From assembly GCA_024693715.1 (NCBI GenBank), contig JAILKS010000044.1:1-64000 (forward strand): a stretch of DNA of 64,000 bases. The letters run 5' to 3'. The stretch is from Treponema sp. (GTDB lineage Bacteria; Spirochaetota; Spirochaetia; Treponematales; Treponemataceae). The translations under genes and the position numbers were made by a program. The notes beneath the pieces are model-generated. The model did not search any database and was not told the origin of the DNA. It worked only from the letters and a program-made list of their open reading frames with translations. This document shows positions 48,590 to 56,780 of this stretch, in pieces; position 1 is the first letter of the stretch; each line of letters begins with the position of its first letter.

Positions 48590-49519
48590 TTATCCGATAT
48601 ATTCTGAAACGATGCTTTGAACAGGACCAAGATAACTTGGACCAAACAGATTCAAATGATTTAAAAGCTGATATAAATTATAAAGATCACGTCGGTTTTC
48701 ATAGCCTGGCTGAAGAGGATGTACCTCGCGATATGCTTCATAAAACGATGGTGAAAATCCACCGAATAATTCTGTCATTGCAATATCTGCTTCTGCATGA
48801 CCTTTGTAGCAGGCTGGATCTATAAGCATTGCTTTTCCGTCAGGACCGCACATTACGTTTCCGTTCCAAAGATCACCATGTAAAAGGCTTGGTTTTTCTT
48901 GTTCAATTAGAAAATCTTCAAGGTGGTCTAAAAGCTTTGTGTATAATTCTCTGTCATGTGAGGTAAAATATGAATCTGCCGCTTTAAATTGTGGTGTTAA
49001 TCTGTAATCACGGAAAAAAGAAATCCAGCTTTGGCATGGTGTGTTGATTTGCGGGCGTGCTCCAACAAAATTATTCTGAAAAAATCCAAAGGATTTATCT
49101 TGAGTAGGGGCATCGTGCATGGCGGCAAGGTTTCGTCCAAGTTCTTCCCAATAGTCTGCACGTTTTTTTCCGCTTTCAATATATTCTAATAAAAGAAAAC
49201 TGTATCCTGAAGGTTCGCCGTCATCTGTTCCAGTGCAAAGGATTTCTGGTGTACCGATAGTCTTTGTGTTTGCAATTGCTGTAAGACCGGCGGCTTCAGC
49301 TGTAAAAAAGGCTGCATTGTGTTTTGCGTTGGCTTTCATGAAAATGCGTTTACCGTTATTCAACGAAAGAGCATATGCTTTGTTTATATCACCGCCAGAA
49401 ACTCTGTCTGTCTGTGCAATTGCAACCGAAGTTCCAAAAAGAGATACAAGAGCTTCTGCCAGTGAAGTGTAGTTTGGAGGAATTGCAAAGTTCATAAACT
49501 TATGATAAAGCGAAATCAT
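48590..49519 (-). CDS. Fructosamine kinase family protein
   Basis: LLHGDLWNGNVM, LIDPACYKGHAEADIAMTELFGGF. Confidence 0.88.
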   Translation of the reverse strand: MISLYHKFMNFAIPPNYTSLAEALVSLFGTSVAIAQTDRVSGGDINKAYALSLNNGKRIFMKANAKHNAAFFTAEAAGLTAIANTKTIGTPEILCTGTDDGEPSGYSFLLLEYIESGKKRADYWEELGRNLAAMHDAPTQDKSFGFFQNNFVGARPQINTPCQSWISFFRDYRLTPQFKAADSYFTSHDRELYTKLLDHLEDFLIEQEKPSLLHGDLWNGNVMCGPDGKAMLIDPACYKGHAEADIAMTELFGGFSPSFYEAYREVHPLQPGYENRRDLYNLYQLLNHLNLFGPSYLGPVQSIVSEYIG

Positions 49520-49550
49520 TATATTGTCGAGATTTCTGAATTATCATCAA

Positions 49551-50750
49551 TTATAAAGTCATGGTAAGTTTTTCTTTATCTATAAGTTTTGCATCAACTT
49601 CTTTTCCATCTGTAATCAGCTTGTATTCACCCTTAAAGGCTTCAACCTCTGCACAACCGGAAGAATCCGTCGTAACAGTTACATCAGTCCACCATTCTTC
49701 GCGGATAAGTTTTTTGAGCATATGGTAAGATGGCTTAAGAGAATTGTCGCTGCGTATAAAACCACTTGGAGCTTTGAGCCATGCACCGTCGTGGAAATCC
49801 CAGGTTGTAATAGCCTGAACAAGCGGATGAGAGAACAAGATTCTGTACATTTCTTCAATTTCGCGTGCCTGTCTTTCTTCGCCTTCAGGAGTACTTGGCC
49901 ATTCTTCAATCTGCCAGTCATTCAAGTCAACAATATGTGCCGGCATGATGTCTCCGGAAATCAAAGTATTTTCTGTAAAATGAATAGGAAGCCCAAAATG
50001 TTCATAACGTGCCAGAACTTCCTCCAGCTTTTCGCGGCCCCAGTAACCCTGATGCTGATGCGACTGAATACCAATTGCACTGATCGGCACTCCGGCATTC
50101 AAACATCCGTCGATCAAAATCTCATAATTTGTAGAAGTGTTAAAATCATTTATAAGCAGAGTGGCGCCCGGATTGTCCTGATGAGCACGGTCAAAAACTT
50201 CTTTTACTAGCTTTACGCGTCCTTTTTCCTGGCACAGTCGGGTGATTGCATTATCATACTTGTCAAAAATCGGCATGATTACAACCTCGTTGATAACATC
50301 CCACATATCAATCACACCCTTAAAGCCCTTAACCTCACGGTCAATTCGTTCAAGTTGTTTTTGCATGATTGTCTTGTTATCATATTTTAAAAGCCAGTTG
50401 GCACAGGCTGTATGCCAGCACAAAGGATGACCTTTTACAGTAACATTCTTGCTCTTAAGATACTGAGCTGTTTTCATCAGAGTGTCTGTGTTAGGCTTGC
50501 CTTCCTCTGTTTCAAACTGACCCCAGTAAAACGGCAGAGTTCCATAATTGAAAATCTCAAGCCAGCTTTCTGTCATCTGCTTGTGAAAATCATCGCCATC
50601 CTTTACATAAGGAATAAAATCAAAAGCACCGCAGCCAAAAAGAAAATCATGCTTTGTCTGCTGGATTTTTACCTGCTTGTTTGCCAGAGGCTTTCCCTGA
50701 GCATCAACAAACTGAATCTGTTTTTTTACTTTTCTGTGTGAGATATCCAT
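49551..50750 (-). CDS. GH10 endo-1,4-beta-xylanase, no signal peptide apparent
   Basis: VKGHPLCWHTACANWL, DMWDVINEVV, AIGIQSHQHQGYW, HFTENTLISGD. Confidence 0.88.
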   Translation of the reverse strand: MDISHRKVKKQIQFVDAQGKPLANKQVKIQQTKHDFLFGCGAFDFIPYVKDGDDFHKQMTESWLEIFNYGTLPFYWGQFETEEGKPNTDTLMKTAQYLKSKNVTVKGHPLCWHTACANWLLKYDNKTIMQKQLERIDREVKGFKGVIDMWDVINEVVIMPIFDKYDNAITRLCQEKGRVKLVKEVFDRAHQDNPGATLLINDFNTSTNYEILIDGCLNAGVPISAIGIQSHQHQGYWGREKLEEVLARYEHFGLPIHFTENTLISGDIMPAHIVDLNDWQIEEWPSTPEGEERQAREIEEMYRILFSHPLVQAITTWDFHDGAWLKAPSGFIRSDNSLKPSYHMLKKLIREEWWTDVTVTTDSSGCAEVEAFKGEYKLITDGKEVDAKLIDKEKLTMTL

Positions 50751-50765
50751 ACCCGCTCTCTCCCA

Positions 50766-51290
50766 TTAAATATAATAAACGTAGTTTTCTTTACGAGGAG
50801 CAGGCTCTTTAGAAGGTTCAGCTGCATAACCAAGGGCACAGTGACCAATTCCTTCGTACTCTTCTGTGATTCCCAGCTTTTTAAGAATGTCATTTCCAAA
50901 GTCGCTTTCGAATTCTTCTTTTGCGCGGTGAATCCAGATGCTTGCAACACCAAGACTTTCTGCGGCGTTCATAAGATTTCCCATAACGAGCGAGCCATCA
51001 TATACATAAGTAGGAACATCTTTTTTTGCAAGAACAATCAGAATTACAGGGGCGCCGTAAAATGGATCGTAGTCTTCTCCCCAGTTTGCAACTTTTCTGT
51101 TTGCAACCATAATTTCATCGCGCAGTTTTTTGTCTGTTACTGCAATAATAATCGGGCTTTGTTTTCCCATACCGGTGGCAGCATAAGTTCCGGCTTTGAT
51201 GATTGCTTTAAGCTCTTCATCCTTGATCATATCCGGCTTAAAGTTACGGCAGCTGCGTCTTGTTTCTAAAACTTTTAATGTTTCGTTCAT
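50766..51290 (-). CDS. Nitroreductase family protein
   Basis: LETRRSCRNFKPDMIKDEEL...GTYAATGMGKQSPIIIAV; C-terminal GHCALGYAAE. Confidence 0.9.
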   Translation of the reverse strand: MNETLKVLETRRSCRNFKPDMIKDEELKAIIKAGTYAATGMGKQSPIIIAVTDKKLRDEIMVANRKVANWGEDYDPFYGAPVILIVLAKKDVPTYVYDGSLVMGNLMNAAESLGVASIWIHRAKEEFESDFGNDILKKLGITEEYEGIGHCALGYAAEPSKEPAPRKENYVYYI

Positions 51291-51596
51291 AATGGCTCCT
51301 GTGTTAGCCCTCGTTCGGGCGTTGATTGATATAATAATTTTACTTTATCAGGAGTGATTTGCTTGTATAAAAATGAATGATTATTGTAAGAAAATATCTG
51401 TGAAATTGTTTTTTTACTATTTATTAAATCAGGATCTGATTATTGACTTAATCTGATGTTTTTTGATATTATTAGAAAACATTTTTCTTGTGATATTAAT
51501 TTAAACAGTTGACGGTAGCGGAATGATAGAAGTGCTTTTTGTACAAGCTAGGGGCGGCCGGGCGTAATATCGGGCAAGAGCATAGGAGTTATTAAA

Positions 51597-51809
51597 ATGA
51601 AAAAGGGAATTCACCCAGATTACAAACTTACAAAAATTACATGCGTATGTGGTAATGTAATTGAAACACGTTCAACTGTTGAAAATATCAACGTTGAAAT
51701 TTGTTCTGCATGCCATCCTTTCTTTACCGGAAAACAGAAACTTGTTGATACTGCAGGTCGTATTGATCGCTTCAACAAGAGATATGGTATCAAAGCAGAA
51801 AACAAATAA
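51597..51809 (+). CDS. rpmE: 50S ribosomal protein L31 (zinc-type)
   Basis: [20 protein letters not shown]...[31 protein letters not shown]. Confidence 0.96.
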   Translation: MKKGIHPDYKLTKITCVCGNVIETRSTVENINVEICSACHPFFTGKQKLVDTAGRIDRFNKRYGIKAENK

Positions 51810-51867
51810 GTTTAAGCTTTATACCCTCAAAGCCGCTTCTTTTATGAGGCGGTTTTTTTATTTAACT

Positions 51868-53019
51868 TTATCTGCTTAAATTAAATTCCCAAACACTATG
51901 TGGCTTTTTGCCTTCAAAATCATTTGGAATTGTCTGAGCCGTAATTTCTTTGTATGTAAACTCAAAACCTGCAGCAGTCTTTGCAGGGATTTTTGTTATG
52001 TCAAATTTAATGCGTTCAGAGTTTGTAGAAAAATAAAGCTTTCCACCCGGGTTTAAAATATTAAGGCAGTCTTTTACAAGCTGGCTCCAGTCACGGTTTA
52101 CGTCGAATACATCAAAAGTTTTTTTACTGTTAGAAAATGTCGGCGGATCTAAGATGATTAAATCATATAATTCATCACTTTTAATTTTCTCTGATTTTAC
52201 GCCCACAGCCTTTTCCTGTAAAAAACGAATGCAGTCTGCTCTTGTAAAAGCATATTTATTTTTATCTGTAAAGCCGTTTAACTTCATATTGTCTTTTGCC
52301 CAGTCAAGATATGTGTTTGAAAGATCAACTGATTCAACATAGCGTGCATTTCCCTGTGCTGCATAAACACTAAAGCTTGCAGTATAGCAGAAAAGATTTA
52401 AAACCCGTTTTTTAGAACAAGTATCTCGCACAGTTGAACGAAGAGGTCGGTGATCAAAAAATAATCCTGTATCAAGATAGGAAGATAAGTCCAGGCGGAA
52501 AAGTGAGCCGCATTCAGCTGTAAGTCCCGTTATTTTTTCATCATCATAAATCTCTTCTCCTGAATCATTTTTCTGATATTGATTTCCTTCTTTATGTGTC
52601 TGATGTTTTCTGTATTTTTTTATGATGTGATTTTTTTCTATCTGTAAAACACTGGCTGCAGCTTTTGACATTTCTTCGAGCCAGAGTTCTTCTTCCTCAT
52701 CAGATTTTTCGTACGGGCGTTCATAAAGATATAAAACAGCATAAATTCTCTCCTTAATTTCTTTTTCTACAGTCGGATCGTTTTCGGAAAGCCTTGTATT
52801 CTGTGCATGTAAAAATCTTGCTGCTTCTATCGGAGTGTCCACAGCTTCGGGTAAAAATTCGTATAAATCAAGGGAGACAGGAATTTCTGGGATATCGCGG
52901 TTATAAAGGCGGTAACACATAATCCTGTTTTTTCTTGCCCATTTGCGTAATTCTTTATATTTTTTCTTAAGCCTGTTACTGAATAATTCTGCCTGATAAG
53001 TTGTTTTATTTTCCATCAA
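51868..53019 (-). CDS. Class I SAM-dependent RNA methyltransferase (RlmI/RlmK-like)
   Basis: LFFDHRPLRSTVRDTCSKKRVLNLFCYTASFSVYAA; DLIILDPPTFSNSKK. Confidence 0.88.
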   Translation of the reverse strand: MMENKTTYQAELFSNRLKKKYKELRKWARKNRIMCYRLYNRDIPEIPVSLDLYEFLPEAVDTPIEAARFLHAQNTRLSENDPTVEKEIKERIYAVLYLYERPYEKSDEEEELWLEEMSKAAASVLQIEKNHIIKKYRKHQTHKEGNQYQKNDSGEEIYDDEKITGLTAECGSLFRLDLSSYLDTGLFFDHRPLRSTVRDTCSKKRVLNLFCYTASFSVYAAQGNARYVESVDLSNTYLDWAKDNMKLNGFTDKNKYAFTRADCIRFLQEKAVGVKSEKIKSDELYDLIILDPPTFSNSKKTFDVFDVNRDWSQLVKDCLNILNPGGKLYFSTNSERIKFDITKIPAKTAAGFEFTYKEITAQTIPNDFEGKKPHSVWEFNLSR

Positions 53020-53190
53020 GGTAAGTATAAAGAAAAATAAGAAAAATATAAATATTCTCTTATTGTTTACTTATTTGACATGCCCTGGATGTATGATTTA
53101 AAATTCAATTAGAGAGAGAGGAAATAATTGTTATTTAAAAATACTTTTTATTGTTCTTCTAAAAATCCAGATAACTGTATTTTTTTTCTC

Positions 53191-53234
53191 ATTCGGAAGT
53201 TGATACTTCCTCATAATTTTTTTAAGGGAGATAA
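53191..53234 (+). repeat. 44-bp direct repeat, copy 1 (leader-like)
   Basis: ATTCGGAAGTTGATACTTCCTCATAATTTTTTTAAGGGAGATAA; one mismatch to 53344-53387. Confidence 0.95.
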
Positions 53235-53343
53235 ACAAAAGACAGTCTGAAATTGCGCCTGTCTTTTGTTTTCAAGTTTCTAAAAAGAAACTTGTGTATA
53301 AAATGCTGTTTCTCATAATATTGCGAAACAGCAGAAAAAAATA

Positions 53344-53387
53344 ATTCGGAAGTTGATACTTCCTCATAATTTTTTTAAGGGGGATAA
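53344..53387 (+). repeat. 44-bp direct repeat, copy 2 (leader/RBS of the SUMF1 lipoprotein gene)
   Basis: Same sequence as copy 1, ending immediately before ATG at 53389. Confidence 0.95.
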
Positions 53388-53388
53388 G

Positions 53389-54498
53389 ATGAAAAAAATT
53401 ATTATCTGTTTATTTGCAGCAGTTTTATCTGTAAGTATGATTGGATGTAAGGGAGAAGTGGAGAGTGGAACAGATGGTTATAAAGCCGGTGATGTTGCAT
53501 TGGAAAAAATTAAAATTGGAGATGTTGTGTATGAATATACTTCAGAGGTTTATGTTACCGGAAAAGATGGTGCAATAATCGAAGGTAAAGAAAATAGCGA
53601 AAACTATGCAGGTGTATTTGTTGCAGGCCGCAAAGTAAAACTCAGCCCATATATTATGAGTAAATATGAAGTTACACAGGAGTTTTATACTGCAGTTATG
53701 ACAGGACAGAAGGTAAATATAAATGGAGAAGAAATAATTCTTTCTGAAAGTCCATTTTGTTGTAGGGGTGATAAAGATGGTTATAAGTTAATGCTAACTG
53801 GAGAAGAACAAAAATATCGTGCTGCAGAAAATATGACCTGGTTTGATGCTGTATATTTCTGTAATGTCCTTAGTGAAAAGACTGATCTAACAAAGGCATA
53901 TAATATTACTGTTACAGCTGTTGATACCTGGGGATGTATTACGGATGCAGTAGTAACACTTGTTTCGGGTGCAAATGGCTATCGTCTTCCAACCGAAGCA
54001 GAATGGGAATTCGCAGCAAGAGGTGGTAATCCAACAAAGCCTGAATGGGATTATATTTTTAGTGGAGCAATAAAAACTGATGGAACAAATTATATAAGGA
54101 AAATAAATGTAGATTTGGATTCAGTAGGATGGTATTGGTATAACTTATTAAGCGGGGAAACCTCAGAAAATGGTGCAGTGTCTCATACAGAGGGTTATGG
54201 CACTCATCATGTTGGGAAAAAATCTGCTAACTTGCTTGGTATATTTGATATGAGCGGTAATGTATGTGAATGGTGTTATGATGTGTTTGATGGAATAGTC
54301 AAAAAAAATGATAGTGCATATATTGAAAATGGTATTGTAATTAATCCTTTGGGTGCTACTTCTAATTCTGTGCGTGTTATTCGAGGCGGAAGTTGGGCTG
54401 ATGATGCTAATAATTGCTCTGTTTGTTATCGTTACCGTGAAACACAAAAAGATTGGTATAGCTATCTGGGTTTCCGTGTTGTTCGCAATGCAAAATAA
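53389..54498 (+). CDS. SUMF1/FGE-domain lipoprotein
   Basis: MKKIIICLFAAVLSVSMIGCKGE lipobox; NGYRLPTEAEWEFAARGG, FDMSGNVCEW, RVIRGGSW, LGFRVVRNAK. Confidence 0.88.
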   Translation: MKKIIICLFAAVLSVSMIGCKGEVESGTDGYKAGDVALEKIKIGDVVYEYTSEVYVTGKDGAIIEGKENSENYAGVFVAGRKVKLSPYIMSKYEVTQEFYTAVMTGQKVNINGEEIILSESPFCCRGDKDGYKLMLTGEEQKYRAAENMTWFDAVYFCNVLSEKTDLTKAYNITVTAVDTWGCITDAVVTLVSGANGYRLPTEAEWEFAARGGNPTKPEWDYIFSGAIKTDGTNYIRKINVDLDSVGWYWYNLLSGETSENGAVSHTEGYGTHHVGKKSANLLGIFDMSGNVCEWCYDVFDGIVKKNDSAYIENGIVINPLGATSNSVRVIRGGSWADDANNCSVCYRYRETQKDWYSYLGFRVVRNAK

Positions 54499-54573
54499 TA
54501 TTAAAAAAGTTTTTAATCAGCATTAATTAAATTCTAAAAGTCCGTGCAAATTAAAGTACGGACTTTTTATATT

Positions 54574-54615
54574 CTAGCCATTTTATTTGACAACTAGCCA
54601 TTTTAAATATATTAT
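54574..54615 (+). promoter_or_regulatory. Promoter and candidate operator of the toxin-antitoxin operon
   Basis: TTGACA (54587) - 17 bp - TATTAT (54610); direct repeats CTAGCCATTTTA at 54574-54585 and 54594-54605. Confidence 0.7.
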
Positions 54616-54654
54616 ACAATAATAGATTTAAGTGTTTAATAACAGGAGGTAAGT

Positions 54655-54951
54655 ATGTGCAGAAAAACTATATATGATGCAAGAAATAATTTTTCGGCGC
54701 TTATAAAGGTTGCAGAAAGTGGTGAGCCTGTTGAATTAACACGTCATGATAAGCCTGTTGCAGTTATAATCAACTGGGAAGAATACGAGAAAAAATGTAT
54801 TTCAGGAAAATCTTTTATAGATAAGCTCATGGAATTACGAACTGAATATGCCGATGCCTTTAAAGATCCAAACTGGGAAGGTTTTAATCCTCATGATGAT
54901 GGATATCCTGATGATGAATATGAAAGAAAAATGAAAAAACTTTGGGGATAA
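54655..54951 (+). CDS. Phd/YefM-type antitoxin
   Basis: YDARNNFSALIKVAESGEPVELTRHDKPVAVIINWEEYEK. Confidence 0.85.
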   Translation: MCRKTIYDARNNFSALIKVAESGEPVELTRHDKPVAVIINWEEYEKKCISGKSFIDKLMELRTEYADAFKDPNWEGFNPHDDGYPDDEYERKMKKLWG

Positions 54952-54953
54952 GA

Positions 54954-55379
54954 ATGAGACCTGTATATTTATTAGATACCAATGTAATTTCTGAATTCGG
55001 AAAATCTATTCCAAATCTTTCTGTTCTTAGAAAAATAAAAGAAAAAGAAGAATTATGTGCAATCTGTTCAACTGTATGGCAGGAATCAGTATATGGTCTT
55101 AAAATAATGCCCGAAGGCCGGAGAAAAGAAGTTATTACAACAATTATTGACTATATCAGGGAAACATTTGATATAATACCATATGATTCGTTTGCTTCGC
55201 AGATTTGTGGAGAAATCAGGGCAAAATGTAAAGAAGCTGGAAAACCTGCTCCCTTTTATGATTTTCAGATTGCCGCTACTGCAATTGCAAATAATATGAT
55301 TTTAATCACTCATAATAAAGAAGATTATGAGCCTTTGTTACAAAATTCCATGCTTTGTATTGAAGACTGGTGGGAGTAA
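54954..55379 (+). CDS. VapC-type PIN domain toxin
   Basis: VYLLDTNVISEFGK...FYDFQIAATAIANNMILITHNKEDY acidic PIN residues; follows the antitoxin. Confidence 0.88.
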   Translation: MRPVYLLDTNVISEFGKSIPNLSVLRKIKEKEELCAICSTVWQESVYGLKIMPEGRRKEVITTIIDYIRETFDIIPYDSFASQICGEIRAKCKEAGKPAPFYDFQIAATAIANNMILITHNKEDYEPLLQNSMLCIEDWWE

Positions 55380-55382
55380 AAA

Positions 55383-55580
55383 ATGACAGCAACAGAAAAA
55401 TATTTAATGATGAATAATGAGTTCTGCCGCCTGCGTGATGCGATTTTTAATCCTGATGTAGACGAAGCCGAAGAAAATCCACGCATCCAGAAAAGTGTGG
55501 AAGCTGCCCTCGGTGTTTTATGCCAGTATCTTGATTATTACAAGGAACTGAACGGCTGTAAAACACGTGAAAAAAAATAA
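55383..55580 (+). CDS. Small hypothetical protein in the TA operon
   Basis: 65-aa frame starting 3 bp after the VapC stop. Confidence 0.6.
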   Translation: MTATEKYLMMNNEFCRLRDAIFNPDVDEAEENPRIQKSVEAALGVLCQYLDYYKELNGCKTREKK

Positions 55581-55646
55581 TTTCACAAAAAATTATTATG
55601 GTATAATTAAATAAATTAATCAGATTTTTTATGGAGATTAAATAAG

Positions 55647-56588
55647 ATGAAAAGACATTTATTGAAATCTGTTTTATTGTCAGTTTCCTTTGTTTTTTTT
55701 ATGACTTCCTGTTTTTGCTCTTATAATGGTGGTTCTGAGAGTAATAATGATTCTAAACCTGTGTCAGCTAACTTTATCCGTGTTAATGGTGGAGAAGTAG
55801 CAGGTCCTGTAAACGGTTCTTTAGTTTTTGTAGAAAACAGGACTGTAACAATTAAAAATTTACTTGTAAGTGATCATGAAGTAACACAAAATGAATATCA
55901 GACTTACTGTACATATGGAGCAGATAAGCCTAATGGTGCTGGTGGAGAGGGAATTAATTATCCTGTATATAATGTTAGCTGGTATGATGCAGTTATATAT
56001 TGTAATTTACGTTCTAAGGCAGAAAATCTGACGCCGGTTTATAAACTTAATGGTGAAGATGATCCGGCAAAATGGAGCGGAGTACTCTGTTCTTCTTTTG
56101 GTAAATACTATGGTCCTTTGGACGGTGGAAGTACCTGGGATTCTATAACTTTTGATACAAATGCAAACGGCTACCGTCTTCCGACTGAAGCAGAATGGGA
56201 ATATATAGCACGTGGTGGAAATAACGGACTTCCTGCTACACAGACAACTTATGCGGGAAGTAATGCAATCGACTCTGTCGCATGGTATCAGACTAATTCA
56301 AATTTCAGATCCAGACCTGTAAAACAGAAAAATCCGCTTAAAGGCATTTATGATCTCAGTGGAAATGTAAGTGAAATTTGCTGGGACTGGAGTTCTTTGT
56401 CCATTTCAAGTTCTACACCGGCAACTGGTCCTGCAACAACTCAGACAGATGCGTATAAGAATCGTGTTTGTCGTGGTGGAAATTATTATTTTGAAGCAGC
56501 TGCATGTGAAGTTCGTTCGAGAGATGCAATTAAAACATATGACAGATCCAGCAATGTAGGATTCCGTGTAGTTCGTAATGCTGATTAG
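55647..56588 (+). CDS. SUMF1/FGE-domain lipoprotein
   Basis: Lipobox FFMTSCFC; NGYRLPTEAEWEYIARGG, YDLSGNVSEI, RVCRGGNYY, VGFRVVRNAD. Confidence 0.87.
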   Translation: MKRHLLKSVLLSVSFVFFMTSCFCSYNGGSESNNDSKPVSANFIRVNGGEVAGPVNGSLVFVENRTVTIKNLLVSDHEVTQNEYQTYCTYGADKPNGAGGEGINYPVYNVSWYDAVIYCNLRSKAENLTPVYKLNGEDDPAKWSGVLCSSFGKYYGPLDGGSTWDSITFDTNANGYRLPTEAEWEYIARGGNNGLPATQTTYAGSNAIDSVAWYQTNSNFRSRPVKQKNPLKGIYDLSGNVSEICWDWSSLSISSSTPATGPATTQTDAYKNRVCRGGNYYFEAAACEVRSRDAIKTYDRSSNVGFRVVRNAD

Positions 56589-56780
56589 TTTTAATAATTT
56601 TGTAGTCTATATAATTCACAGGGATTTTCATTCTGTTAATCCCTGTGTTTTTTTGTATATTTTCTCTTATCTATACATAACCTCCAAAAATCATTATACT
56701 TTAGTTCTATAAATTTGCATTTATCCTGCGACCTGTGTGTCGTACGGTAAAAATATATATATTTATTAAAGGAATCCGTT

